This document shows positions 23,536 to 35,306 of a DNA stretch of 64,000 nucleotides, piece after piece. The notes under the pieces were generated by a model, which was given only the letters and a program-made list of their open reading frames with translations, made no database searches and had not been told where the DNA came from. The first letter of the stretch is position 1. Each line of letters starts with the position of its first letter. Source of the stretch: Turritopsis dohrnii (taxonomy: Eukaryota > Cnidaria > Hydrozoa > Anthoathecata > Oceaniidae); NCBI GenBank assembly GCA_027922465.2, contig BQMF02000233.1:62001-126000 (forward strand). The letters are read 5' to 3'. Made by a program: the position numbers and the translations under genes.

Positions 23536-23707
23536 TACCGTCTTATATGTGCCTAATTACGGACAGCCTTTCGTAATTACGGACACAAAATGTAAACAAA
23601 CATTCTTGTCACGAAAATAGACATGCATTCTTGCCAAGTTCACCACGTATAACTGAATAAAATGTTTTATGAAATAGAGCAATTCAAAAGAGAGCAATTA
23701 CCCTAGC

Positions 23708-25720
23708 TAGGGTGGTCAAACAATGCAATGTTTTCATTAGAATATTAGATTTTTAAAAAAAATGTTCAGACAACTTAGAAAAACTGTCATAACTTCCCTC
23801 AAAATTATCAAAACTGTATGATTTTTTTTTTTAAATGTACAGAATTCACTGCTGATTCTAAATATATAAGTATCAAAGCCACAGGGGAACTTGTGTTTGC
23901 ACATTTTAACTAAAAACTGACCTCGGTAAAATTTTCGATTATTTACAAAAAACGGCACCGTAAAAATCAAGTACCCTAGTATGTTTGACAGCAAAGCGCG
24001 GAAGAGCATTGGACAGCGGTTAAAAACGGATTTTTGCAACGCACGCGCAAGACAATAAAGTTTCCCGCCATATATTTTTCTTCGCGATTATCTTCCCGAA
24101 AGACCTTGAAAATGCAAATCAAAGTTCATTTTTGAAAATTTTTTAAATGTTCATTTCGAATTTGCCGAAGAAAGTGACATCGTTGGAAAGCTTAGGCATT
24201 GTAGATTAACGCTGTGAAGTTTGTTTTATTATATAATTGTTTGCTCTCGCGCGATTTTCCATTAAGTAACCCAAGGTAGCAAAACATTTTATACTGTCGA
24301 TTAATTTTTTTTTTTCAGAAATTAATTTACGTCATCAAGTGATTTGATTGGTTAATAAGATTAAACAAAATGGCAGAATCGAATATAAACAAAGTGTTAT
24401 GTTGTGACTCCCGTGCTTCGCTCATGCTAAGTTCTCAGATTCCTGGATGTTGGGAACCCGAAAATCATAAAATCACTTCAAAAACCTTTCCAAATTTATT
24501 TACAGTTGTTGAAAATCAGTCTCAAATTTATTGATTGGGAAAGCTATAAGTTCATCATTGTCTGATCAGGATTTTTCTGAGAAAATTAGAAAACCATCCA
24601 ACTTTGAAGAAAATAAAATTGCATAACAAGAAATTCCCCTTATATACATGTATGAAATTTACTGATTCTTTTGCATATTTTCTAAACTAAAATGAAAAAT
24701 GGATCATCGCATTGAGATGCATTTACAGTTGATTTTATTAAGAACCTGCAATTTATAAAAAAACATATATATTTGGCAAATTTCTATTCATATATATACA
24801 TATAAAGTTAGGTTTTCGAAAAATTTCATTTCATTCATGTAAGCTCAATTATGCAATTCTGTGAACGCGATAATTATGCATATGTAATTATGATAATTTA
24901 TGCAAGTTCCGTTCTTAATTGACACTACGCCAATAGTTAAGTGTGGCAAATTTCATTTCATTCATGTGAGCACAAGATATAAGAATTTAGAGATTTGCAT
25001 AAAATAACAAGATAATTATGCATAAATTATGCTAATTTATGCAATTTTGGTTCTTAATTTTGAATTATCGACACTTGGAATGAATTTTTTGGACTGAAAT
25101 AGTTAAGTGTGGAAATTTTCATTTCATTTCATTCATGTAAGCACAAGATATAGCAATTTAGGGATTAAACACATAATTATGCTAATTCATGCGATTTTGG
25201 TTCTTAATTTTAAACTTTAATCATCGGAAATGAATTTCTCAGATCGAAAAACTTCCATGTTGAAAATTTCATTTCATTTGATTTACATGAGCACAAGATA
25301 TTACACATTAGAGAATGCAAGCATTATTATTTGTCATAATTACTACGTAATTATGCTAATTTATGCAGTTTAGGTTTGGAATTTCGAACTTTTATTGTCG
25401 GAAACGAATTTCTCGGACCAAAATACATTTATACTGAAAATTTCATTGAATTTCGTTCATTCAATCAAAAGTTATTGTTAATTTTGTATAAACAGTTAAT
25501 ACAAAACCATTCGTTTTGGTGCCACTTTCTTCCTAATAGTCCCTTCATAAATAATTCCCAAAAATAACCAATTTTTCGGTGTTTTAAATTTGAATAACTT
25601 TTGATTGGGTTGGAGTTAGAAGGTGGTTGACCCCTCGTTGGATTGCATTTTTAAAGCTCTTTGTAATGATATAGTTTTCATTATCATACCTATAAAATAA
25701 ATTTTTTCATTGACCACCCT
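23708..25720. mobile_element. hAT-like element nested in the stack
   Basis: Inverted ends TAGGGTGGTCA (23708) and TGACCACCCT (25711-25720) are bordered by ACCCTAGC on both sides (23700-23707 and 25721-25728). An 8-bp duplication and a TAGGG start fit the hAT superfamily. The interior (24825-25470) contains about five degenerate copies of a 120-170 bp unit built on TTTCATTTCATTCATG and GAGCACAAGATAT. No transposase. Confidence 0.65.
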
Positions 25721-26336
25721 ACCCTAGCAGCAACACTTGATTTGAAGAATATAATGGACTGTGAAAATCATAATGGCCTATATTTCAATACTCAGTAAAA
25801 AGTGTCCTCCTCCACTGTGATTGACGTACAAAAACTTTATTTATTTGACTTATTTTATGATAATTAACTTTCTAAAAGCATGATCTAAAAACATTTTCAT
25901 TCCTCAATTCATTTTTAAACATAAATTTTCGACCTATCGATCGATATTTCATGACGGAGGTGGCCATTATTTTTTTTATCCGTAAATATGGCTACCGTAA
26001 AGCGGGGTGACTAGAAACACCCAGGGTGACTTTAAAGGGGAAGTCTACTAAAAAATGAAATAACAGATTTTGTGTTTTATCTGTACTCAAACATAAGAAG
26101 AACAAAAAAAATACATATTCAGTGTTCGTTTACTCTTCAAAACATTCAAATTCCCCGCCATCATGCTCTTGATTTTACTACGGAAAATACGAGTAGCAAA
26201 AGTTTTCAAGAGAACTGGGTCCAAGTACACTGTATGATGTCACGTCGTGCAAGAAACAAATCTCGCATGCGAAGAATTCAGTGAAGCAAAAAAATATCTT
26301 TTTCGTAAAAGTTTATAATAAGTTCTTGTGAAATTA

Positions 26337-26545
26337 TGGTTAGCTGTTCAGCTAATAGATTGTACGAATCGGTCCAAGCGAAAGGAAAAAGAAATTAGTT
26401 TCCATCGAATTCCATCTAAACAACACAAAGATTCGAAAGCAATGGCTGCATAACATACAATGTGACGGAACACTTCCCAAACACTGTAGTTTTTACATCT
26501 CTTCAGATCACTTTGAAGAGCATTGCTTCGTACATGACTTGCAGG
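26337..26545 (+). pseudogene. decayed THAP domain in TTAA element copy 2
   Basis: Starts MVSCSANRLYES at 26337, then needs frame changes to continue. SFHRIPSKQHKD lies in a second phase and IRKQWLHNIQCDGTLPKH in a third, ending with SSDHFEEHCFVHDL. The order C, FHRIP, R-K-x-W, then C-S-x-x-S-x-x-DHFE is that of a THAP zinc finger, including the terminal DHF. The first zinc pair is shortened by a deletion. Two frameshifts make it non-functional. A donor-like GTATGA follows DLQ. Confidence 0.75.
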
Positions 26546-27419
26546 GTATGAACACACCATATTTACAAACTTGCTTTAGATATTGTATGTCATTCTCCCA
26601 CTATAAAGGATGATGAATACTGTAAAGTGCTTTTATTATCTTTCTACCGTACGACTATTTTTGAAACAATTTCTGTATTCTACAACGATTGCAAAGAAAG
26701 TTGATTTCGAATGAAACATGTGCACCACGTGAATATCAAAAAAAGAAAACTGGGGGGAGTTACTAGAGATATTGTAAAACCTGGTTTTTACACATTTCAA
26801 TTTTATACTATTTTTCAATCTTTCTTTCTTTTTTCTTGATTGGCTGAACTTTTGGGAATCAAGAGAAACCATTGTCTTAAGGAAGACGCTGTGCCCACAC
26901 TATTTACTTTCTCTTCTGAGAAAAAACGCCGCCAATCTTCAGAAAACTTGATATCATTCACGATATAAACAAAATTAAACTAACTCGTTTTTTTTCTCCA
27001 ACGTCTTGTCCCCTTATTCGTTAATAGCTGCCATGGCTGTTTCCAAAATGCGTTGTTCAATGCAGATCGTATGAAAACCAGGCGCTTTGGTTATGCACTT
27101 GATTCCTAAAGAAGAAGCACACATTTACCCCCGTTTATGAATATGGATTGGAATAATTCTTTTCATTCAGATAGAATAACTTTTCGAAGATCACATTTTC
27201 GTTCTCCATCGTTACTACTATTTCAAAAAGGCTTAGTTTATTATTTGAAGTCAAAGGGAAAATGACCAACGATGGAGCATTTTTCATAGCATCGTAATTG
27301 ACAAATCTGTGATGCGTGAAAGCGAGAGAAATAGTTAAAGTTGAAAGTTGAAAGAATTTCGAAAAAATCATAAAAGAAAATAAAAGTGTAATTAAACTTT
27401 ATTACTCAAATATTTTGCA

Positions 27420-27712
27420 TTTACCATCAAAGAAATTGTCTGGTATTTCAGTAGACTCGACGCAATATATGCTTTCAGCTTAATTTGTCATATTTTGCAC
27501 TCGCCGCCGCATTCGCAGCATGAAATATTACCTATGCCAGAATTTGATGCAGAAGAGCTGTTGTAACCGATGTAATCTTCATTACTACTTTCATCCGAGG
27601 AAACGATTGGTTCAAAATCATAAGGTTTCAGTTTACTTGCATTATTGGAAGAGGAAAATTCTTCATTAAATGAAAAATCATCAGTCTCGGAGTCCTCGCT
27701 GCTTGTTGACAT
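27420..27712 (-). pseudogene. acidic P2X7 C-terminal-like ORF in TTAA element copy 2
   Basis: From ATG 27712 the frame encodes 74 residues rich in Ser, Asp and Glu. It contains a PYDFEPI segment and ends IGNISCCECGGECKI at a stop (27488). Past a frameshift, sequence down to about 27400 again fits the family with a C-x-E-x-x-EIPD segment. The acidic head with a PYxFEP motif leading into C-x-CGxC is the layout of the copy-3 ORF. It is probably inactive. Confidence 0.5.
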
Positions 27713-28504
27713 TTCGCTCTTTGCGCAACCGTATCAAAAACACAAGAATATGGTGAACCTATTCGTCATGAAAATAACTGAAAAAATGTTTTTAAGTGAT
27801 GCATTATATATTTTTTTCTGTTTTATGGAATATAATGTATCATTTTTGACAATTTCTGAAAAATGTTTTTCAAAAGTAGACTTCCCCTTTAAACGTTATT
27901 TCTCATGAAATAATGAATGAAACTCCGAATTTTTTTCAGATTTCGTTCGTAGACTATCTAGCGCAACATTCGATATAAAAATTTTATTAATCAAGGAAGT
28001 TCTTCCGAAGCTGAAGATGAACAAAGCGCCGAAAATCAGTACCCCTGTAAAATAGCACGTCACGGTGATATAGCATATCGCCAAATATAATTTTTTTTAC
28101 ATTTGTAAAATAGATAGGTCAAAGGGAGTAATTCCAGAATTTTATTGAAAAATATTTAAAATTGACAGAAATATATGCCATTAAAATGTTTCGGTTTTTT
28201 TCACTCGATACACTTCGTCTCTTCGATTATTGCATAAATATTCTTATCAATTATGATGCAATCGAATCATTGATGTGTGATAAAGTTCAGCCGATGGAGT
28301 TTCAAGGGTGGTATAAGTCATTTGGTAATAATTATAAGTTCAATTAATAGAAAGGGTTAATATCTAAGGATTGAACCTCAATAGACTCGTTTTACTAAGT
28401 ACCATAACTGAATACTAATCAGAATTCTGAACAAATCGGTGCTGCAATTATATCCTCTGTTCAAGGCTATGGGCACACCATACTTATTGTGCAATTGGCG
28501 ATAG

Positions 28505-28813
28505 ATGGGCTGCATGTTGCTACTTTTTACAATTTCATATTTAACCTCGTTACCAGGGCTTCTTGTCTTTTTTATATACGGACGCCGTTTCATACTCCAT
28601 GTACATGTCATATGTAATGGCGCAATAAATTTGCACAATCCGGATGAAATGATGAAGCGCTTGTGTGGAAAAAACAAAGACGATGGATTAATAAGTGACA
28701 TCTCTATCGAAATGGTAAAGGAAATATATCCTAAACTAAGAGAAGCACGAGAAAAAAAGTTGGATACTCTGAAACAGGAATTTTATTATATATATTCAAT
28801 TTACGAGTTTTAA
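28505..28813 (+). CDS. unidentified ORF inside copy A element
   Basis: 102 residues. A hydrophobic first third is followed by a charged half with NLHNPDEMMKRLCGKNKDD and a helical REAREKKLDTLKQEF segment. It lies inside the TACCGTAA element, outside its inner insertion. No recognised domain. It may be a remnant of the element's own protein or chance. Confidence 0.25.
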   Translation: MGCMLLLFTISYLTSLPGLLVFFIYGRRFILHVHVICNGAINLHNPDEMMKRLCGKNKDDGLISDISIEMVKEIYPKLREAREKKLDTLKQEFYYIYSIYEF

Positions 28814-29618
28814 GTAAAGTACAGTCGTGTAAACTAGTTATAAATTCAAATTCATCTTGCCTGCTTTTGATATTGTTTCTAAAACAATTACGTTATCACA
28901 TGCTTAATGATTTTAATGGCTTCAGACAACTTACTTTTTACAATGTTTTACCATTCTGAAATTTTGAGTTTTCAAAATTTACTAACACTCTCCATCACTT
29001 AATAAAAATGAAACTGGCATTAACAAATTATTTGAATTTATGTTTTATACGCAAGTAATCGTAGATCACACGTTTTCTGTTTTGGCGCTCTATAAAACAA
29101 CATTTTTGTGGAAACAACACTGTTTCAAGTCACCCCTGCACGATAAATTTCAGTAGGTGTACTTTGTGAAGCAATAACTTGAGATGGCATGCATCAATTA
29201 GTTTGAACACTTCGTTATCTGAAAGACAAAAGATGAATGGACCTTTTTTCAAGGTTTCATAGTAATTACTTTCTTAGATTAAAAGTTATGAGCAGATCTT
29301 TTCAAAAAACGGCGAATTTTGTTTCAAGTCACCCCGTTTTTCAGTACCATTGTACACACGGAGCTCATAAAAATATGCATGATTCTCAAGAGAGTGCAGT
29401 CTATTTTAAATCTTTAAAGTTTAGAAAAATAAATTCTAAATGGCATATTGGTAATTTTCTAGCGTTCAAATAAATTTAATTATCTCTGAAGTTTGTTTTA
29501 TTACAGTTTGGTTGACAGTACGGGATGTGCCATGTTTTTAATTTACAGATGGTTGGAATTATGTTTTGTCGATGTCCGTAATTACAAAGACTGTCCGTAA
29601 TTAGGCACGAAGATGGTA

Positions 29619-30037
29619 AATAAAGAAATAAACTAAATTAAGAAATTGAGGTATTGGACAAAAAACAAAAATGGTTGAAGTATGAGAAACAAAATTTCTG
29701 GAGAGAGTGACTAGATGGTATATTTTTCAAGGAAGAATTTTGTGGTTCAGGTTTTTAGTTGAGAATAGTTTAGCAAAGCTAGATCAAGATTTGGATTCTG
29801 ACTTTGCATATGATTCAAGCAAATAATTGATTGGAATTACATTGAAGCAATTCCAAATGCTTGAGTTTTAACTGAAGGTTGATGTAGGTGCCAATGAGAC
29901 TTACCTCTGGTGTTGAAAGTATGGCAGAGTTTAGTGTAATTCAAAGGTCACAATAACGGAGTATATTTGACAAACATTGTAAGTTCATTAAGATCAGTAT
30001 GCAAAGTTTGTGAATTAGGTGCATTCGCCAACAGAAG
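29619..30037. other. spacer between the nested stack and copy B
   Basis: No gene or terminal repeat seen. Confidence 0.4.
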
Positions 30038-32823
30038 TACCGTAATACGGGGTGACTTGAAACACCTGGGTTGACTTGAACAGCGTCTAAACTAAAAAAC
30101 GTTATTTCCCATGAAATAATGAATGAAAATCCAAAGTTTTTTCCTATTCCGTTCGGAGATTATCTAGCGGAACACATGAAGGAAAAGGTTTTTCAATCAA
30201 GGAACTTCTTCGAAGTTGAAGATGAAAAAAGCGCCGACGAAAATCAGAAGTACCTATGTACTAATAATAGCTCGTAACATCGCATATTTAGCATATCGCT
30301 AAATGTTCCAGGGGATTTTGATAACAAATGATAAAACATTTTCTAACATTAAAACGTTTTAAACGCTTTTACACTCTTGTCATGTGTGCAACGTATATAA
30401 ATGTTTTTTTATTTTCCAAAAAAAATGTTTTTTTCATTTTCTTAAAAAACGTTTAAACGTTTTTATATAAAAAAAGATTAAGTGATTTTTAAGTTCTGTT
30501 TACAAAAAGCATTTTCAGCTACTCAACTCACTTAAAACACTTTTGCCTTCCACTGTCCAAGGAGAGTTCCTAATTGATCTGGAAACAATGGAAAACAGTC
30601 GTCCAAGGACCATTTCATAAATAATTACGTTATTAATTCTATTGAATATGTGTAGGTTTATGTTGGTATTTAAATTAGAATCCTAGAATACGGCTTAATC
30701 CATAATACATAATGTCAGTAATAACTGGGGGCTGTAATTGGTTATTAAAACCAGGTATAATACACTTTGTATAACCATTCAATTGAGAGAAAATCATTGA
30801 CGTCATTATATTCGATCAAAACAAAAGAACGTACCTTGTTTTTAAATATACATTTGCAGTTAACACATATACGTATATTTGTTAGAATTTGCACTGATAA
30901 TCTAGTTCTCATTCAGTTAAAGATTAAAGAAACAACAGCTGTTTCAAAAGTTTCTACAAATAAAAACAGTCCACTATCATTCTATTAATTCTATAATAGA
31001 ATAAAATTGATAGAATTACTATTTTGGTAACTCCTCGAGGAAAAGTTTGGAATTTATTTTCGTGAAGATATATTTCCATTCGGCAAAAGTTGTTGAAAAT
31101 TGATAATTTTTACAGGAAATGTCAGATCTGGCTAAACCTTAATTATTCTTTTTTAAAAGACATTTCATTTTCACTAAGTGAAGATGCACTCTTAGGCGCC
31201 ATTTACATGAGCCCGTAGCGAGATATCACCCGTAGTGAAATGTACTTCTCTTTACATGATCCCGTAGCAAAAACCCATGGTGAAACATGTAGACCGGATA
31301 ATTCATTCTATTAAAAATGGCATCATGTTTGGTTTTGCTGCAAAATTTGACAATGATCTCTTCACCACTTTTTGAGCACTAAAATAATATTGAATGTCAT
31401 TTAAATAACCAAATATAAAATATATACAGAAAAAATAAGAGCATATAAGTGGGGAGTATTAATATAAAACGATTTTATTTCTATACCTCAACCCATATCT
31501 AGATTTCTTTTTATTTTCCTTCACAATTTTAAACCTTGCTTCGAGGTTTAAAAGAGTTGTTTGTTTCTTCATCCAACCCGTAGTGAGTTGACTACGGGGT
31601 ATCTCATGTAAAATGTTCAAAGCGTTACACCGAATACCATAATGAAATTCATGTATTTCACTACGGGTGAACTCTCACTACGAGTTCATGTAAACGCCTC
31701 CTTAATCAAATTGCTTCGCAACGTTTTTACTTATCTTTATGGACTTTATTTTGATAATGTTTCTGAGACGATTGAATGCCAACCTTATTCTCCCAAAACT
31801 TTCTTCAGACATGCGGGATTAAATGACAGACAGAACCAAAGGACAGTTTCCACTTCATTCACTGTGGTGTGCGACTGATTAAAAAATCGGTACGCTTATA
31901 GGCACGACCACAGGGATTGATATGGAAACCAGCCTTAAGTTCCATCTTCTTACTTAAATAGCTGCTGAGGTAAGGTCCTTACTTTCACACAAATCTTTTT
32001 CTATGAAATGAAAGTAGGTTCAAATGACTTTCAAATAAACCATAGAAAAGTATTTGCGATGGCCATTCAAGTTATTCAGGCTCAAATTTCAGCAAATCCA
32101 TAGAATAATATGCAAAAATTTAAATAATGCAGCCAAGTGGGGGACATTCAAACTCGTGATCCCCAAACACTAGAACTGAGCTTCACTGCATATAGCTTGA
32201 ATCTCTCAGTCTTAACTTCCTTGACTGCATGGTCGGAATATTTATTGGTAAAGTCTCTTTGATTATAATATCCAGTGCGTTCATAACAATGATCGTTTTC
32301 TAGACAAATCTCTAGCCACGAGTGTTTTAAATTACGTACTGTAAAGAAATAAACAAGTTTATAGCATTCATAAACATTTTTAAATAATTGACATTAGGAA
32401 TTTTTTTTAAAAAATTTCACTGGTGCCTGTTCAGATTATGTACAAAATATCTGAGCACAAACATAATCTAAGGATACCCCTTCCAGATTTTGCCTGAATT
32501 TGCCAGAAAATGGCTCTTAATTTATGTGTAATACGCCAGTAATTGTAGATTACACGTTTTCTGTTTAGGGGTTCCATTAAACAACATTTTTGTGCAAACA
32601 GCATTGTTTCAATTCACCCCCATATGATAAATTTCAGTAGGTTTACTTTGTAAAGCATTAACTTGAGATGGTATGTATCAATTAGTTTGAAACTTCGTTA
32701 TCTGAGAGAAAAAAAATGAATGGCACTCAATTTCATAGTAATTACTTTCTTAGATTAAAAGTTTTGAATAGATCTTTTCAAAAAACCTGCAAATTTTGTT
32801 TCAAGTCACCTTGATTTACGGTT
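30038..32823. mobile_element. TACCGTAA/CGGGGTGACTTGAAAC element, copy B
   Basis: The left end reads TACCGTAATACGGGGTGACT and the right end is the inverse of AACCGTAAATCAAGGTGACT. Its first and last about 300 bp match copy A (25993-29346) with scattered differences. It carries its own inner MITE (31195-31701) and lacks the TTAA insertion of copy A. No intact ORF. Confidence 0.7.
31195..31701. mobile_element. PIF/Harbinger-like MITE
   Basis: TTA occurs directly at both borders (31192-31194 and 31702-31704). Termini are GGCGCCATTTACATGA and the inverse of GGAGGCGTTTACATGA, extending inward with matching CGTAGTGAGA and CACCCGTAGTGAAAT blocks to about 50 bp. A 3-bp TTA duplication and GG termini fit PIF/Harbinger. 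507 bp, no ORF. Confidence 0.7.
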
Positions 32824-33200
32824 TTGTCAAAATTCTATTTTCTGTGAGATTTCTATTTACTAATACCCTTTACGAACTGAAAAATCAAAGTAAGTAAAAG
32901 TAAGTGAAATGGCTAATGTCTATTTTAAAACATCTCTATGATCAAAATGATCCGAGAGAACTAAATCAACAGAAAATGTTTTTTAAAGTGTAAAATGAGA
33001 ATTTAAATTTCCTACCAATATAGGTGCACAAGTCAACATGACTTGATCATTAATGTTTTAAGTTGAAACATTAGAGAAAATAACACATGCATTTATAAAC
33101 AATACATCACTTAGAGAAAGTCTGTTTTCCAAAAAGCTTAGTAAGAAGTTTGGTGCTATTTTGCACTTTTGTACCCCATGATTCTGATGCAGAATTACAT
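32824..33200. other. spacer, no gene seen
   Basis: AT-rich sequence without recognisable features. Confidence 0.3.
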
Positions 33201-33201
33201 G

Positions 33202-33232
<31 letters not shown>

Positions 33233-33235
33233 CCT
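33201..33235. repeat. short interstitial telomeric repeat
   Basis: Six CCCTAA units, one with an extra A, lie at 33201-33235. This is the complement of TTAGGG, the ancestral animal telomere repeat. It probably arose at a repaired break or belongs to an inserted repeat, since a GC-richer segment follows directly. Confidence 0.85.
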
Positions 33236-33479
33236 GTTGAGTTTTGGGGTAGATGGGGCTCCATTAAGCCGTAGTGAAGGCAGTCCATCTAGGAGAAGGA
33301 AAACTCTGATGTAACACCCAGAGAAAACTGTAAATCTTTATGGAGTAGGTAGGATCTTCCTACTGGTCAGCCTCGAACTCCATCTTTGTCAGTGGCTTAT
33401 TTAAAGGTAAACTCAAGTTTACCTTTTTTCTAAGCTATGACACTGAACACTGGTTTCTTTCACCTTTTTCTGTTTGTCT

Positions 33480-34201
33480 AGTTGTTGTATGTGCTCTTTG
33501 TCTGCTTGTGAACTGTCGCTGTTGTGTCAAAACTCTGGTAAGTCATCTCTTGGTGAGGGTACAACTCAAAAACTCAGTTACTGGTCTGAGGCCGGCTGAT
33601 AGTTTAGGGACCCAAACTTTTTTGGTAGCGCTTAAAACAGGCTGTTCCATCAGCAGCTGTAAAATATCAGGACATTTGTTATGCCATGTCGCGCATGGAG
33701 GGTTTCCCAGCAAATGTGTCTGGTGTGCTTTGTTGAGGCCACACCCTGAGCCTTCTGTTACGGCGGAAGGTTTATTGATGAACCAACAGTATTGACACAA
33801 TCAGACTTTTGCAAGTTATGTTTGTTCCTTTTATTTAATTTCTCTATCTAAACTTCCCTTATGAAATGGTTAATCAAAGAAAAAACACAAAAAAACCAGC
33901 TTCAAAACCCAATTCGATTAACCCTGCCCCATTGAACATATCTTTCACATATCTATACCTCGTGTGAGTGATCTGGAGGATCCTGATTTGCCATACATGT
34001 GCTTTCGTCTTTTGTTGCTCCATTCAACAAGCTATCTGTTCTTTCTTTGTCGATCTCCATCATCCCAAGACTGTTCTGTTATAGACTCTATATCTGAGAG
34101 TATTGACAAGGCCCTATCAATTCATCACAGTGCCAACATATTTGTTTTTGGTGACATGATATTCATCATGAAAAATGGCTCAAATTCTCAAATGGAATCT
34201 C
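33480..34201 (+). pseudogene. L2-type LINE, 5' part with endonuclease fragment
   Basis: From about 33964 the + strand frame contains a DLEDPDLPYMCFRLLLLHST segment, a SPSSQDCSVIDSISESIDKA segment and then NIFVFGDMIF, where active copies have GDFN. These are apurinic-type endonuclease motifs of L2/CR1-like LINEs. The frame runs directly into the TTAA insertion at 34202. Sequence from 33480 is GC-richer than the surroundings and may be the LINE 5' region. The second half resumes at 35991. Confidence 0.7.
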
Positions 34202-34414
34202 TTAAAGGAGAACGGAGGTCAAAAATTTTTTTTTCAGAAATCTTTGCTAAGACACATAAGAAATCATGAAATAACATTAAAACTTCCCAAAATGTATGAA
34301 AAATACGTAAAAAGAACTAATTTCTTTCTTTCGGTCGCCACCATTTGCATTTATGAAATGACGTCACCAGGCTTAGATGAATTTATTTAAGCTCAGTATG
34401 AGTAAACGTTTACA

Positions 34415-35135
34415 ATGAGCAGCTCTGAAGAGGAAGCTGAAAATCTTTCAAATATTAGCGACGAAGACTTAGATTTCAGTGGTAATGACGGATACACTTG
34501 TGAGCCAGAATATTCCAAGGAAGAACTAATAAAACTTGGTATTGAAGCAGTTGACTCTGATGATTCAGCGAAGAAAATAGTGAGGAGGATGAAATGGACA
34601 CCAGTCGACTGGAAAATTTACATTGGTGCACATGTGGAAACTGTGGCATAATGCCGTCTTTGGTTGAATCGAAGTGCTGTAAAGAATATAGTGAATCGCT
34701 GGCTTCGAAGTTGGAGAAAGTTAAGTGCATAAGTGAACACGAGGAGTTTGTTTGTTTAAATAAAATTGTTTTGAGCACAGCATTCATTTAGTATCGGAGA
34801 TACAAAAAAAAAAAATCAAGCTTGTCAAGGAAATAAGTAACAAGTGCGTCGTTTACCTTCCTATCTTATTTTGATTTTATTAAATTATATTGAATATTTT
34901 TTTCGTAGTTCACATACACGTGGTCGTTTATATTTACAACAAAGTTTTTTTTCTAAATAAAGAGTTGCAACTAATTAATTATTCATGAAGGAGTTTTGTA
35001 GCAAAAAGTATTCTCCTTCATTGTAACAGATTATGCTCATTTTTGCTTTTCTAGGCAATTTCGATTTGTGGCTCATAAACAATATTCTGCGTGGAGTCAT
35101 TATTCTGGATGGAAGTGGTCTTCACAAACTCGTTT
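34415..35135 (+). pseudogene. acidic protein with P2X7 C-terminal-like cysteine domain (copy 3)
   Basis: ATG 34415 opens an acidic, Ser/Asp/Glu-rich head of about 60 residues that includes a YTCEPEY segment. A frame change near 34594-34620 leads to WCTCGNCGIMPSLVESKCCK, then CISEHEEFVCLNKIVLSTAFI (34620-34791). After a possible intron ending in a TTTTCTAG acceptor near 35055, FRFVAHKQYSAWSH follows. The order C-x-CGNC, MP, E, CC, CI-x-H-x-x-F, CLN, then a Y/H-x-QF-x-W-x-H segment corresponds to the cysteine-rich ballast domain of P2X7 receptors. That domain also occurs without a channel in many invertebrate transposon-like proteins. It is broken by at least one frameshift. Confidence 0.65.
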
Positions 35136-35306
35136 GTCGCCAGTAAATGTGAACGAGTCTACAGTGCAACCAGTGCCGATGTTATGAAGCCGTCTAGCTG
35201 CACGTCTTTTTTCTTCTTCGCTATTTGGCTTTGGTACAATGTAAAGGCCTTTTTTATCCTGATGCATTTGCATACCCATACGCAATGCAGGTCGGCATGT
35301 CTATAA
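35100..35306 (-). pseudogene. decayed THAP domain in TTAA element copy 3
   Basis: From 35306 on the minus strand, MPTCIAYGYANASG is read up to a stop. In the next phase GLYIVPKPNSEEEKRRAARR and RLHNIGTGCTVDSFTFTGDK follow, then RVCEDHFHPE. The start M-P-x-C-x-A-x-G, a P-x-P segment, a basic L-H-N-I helix and terminal CxDHF are THAP hallmarks. The second Cys of the first pair is replaced by Tyr, and there is a frameshift after about residue 14. Non-functional. Confidence 0.75.

Larger units (their letters stand above)
26032..27892. mobile_element. TTAA-flanked DNA element (THAP / P2X7-like family, copy 2)
   Basis: TTAA lies at 26032-26035 and 27889-27892. Inverted termini AGGGGAAGTCTACT are perfect on both sides. 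The + strand near the left end holds a broken THAP domain (26337-26545). The - strand near the right end holds an acidic ORF leading to a truncated cysteine motif (27712-27420). Orientation is therefore inverted with respect to copy 3 but the convergent order is the same. The insertion lies in copy A of the surrounding element; the equivalent position of copy B (about 30070-30110) has no insertion. Confidence 0.85.
25993..29346. mobile_element. TACCGTAA/CGGGGTGACTTGAAAC element, copy A
   Basis: The left end reads TACCGTAAAGCGGGGTGAC; the right end is the inverse of TACTGAAAAACGGGGTGACT followed by TGAAAC. The last 300 bp and the first 300 bp outside the inner insertion align with copy B at 30038-32823. 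The TTAA element 26032-27892 sits only 39 bp from its left end. A frame at 28505-28813 could be its own coding sequence, but I cannot identify it. Confidence 0.7.
23536..29618. mobile_element. outer DNA element of a nested stack
   Basis: Termini are TACCGTCTTATATG (23536) and the inverse of TACCATCTTCGTG (29618). Both are followed inward by a matching stretch that includes CCTAATTACGGACAG and GTAATTACGGACA, giving about 55 bp of inverted repeat. The original element is interrupted by the units at 23708-25720 and 25993-29346. Only about 0.7 kb is its own sequence. No clean target duplication can be read. Confidence 0.7.

Noticed and set aside
33370..33400. tRNA B box like sequence (CTCGAACTCC)
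   Set aside because: No matching A box, acceptor stem or cloverleaf around it.
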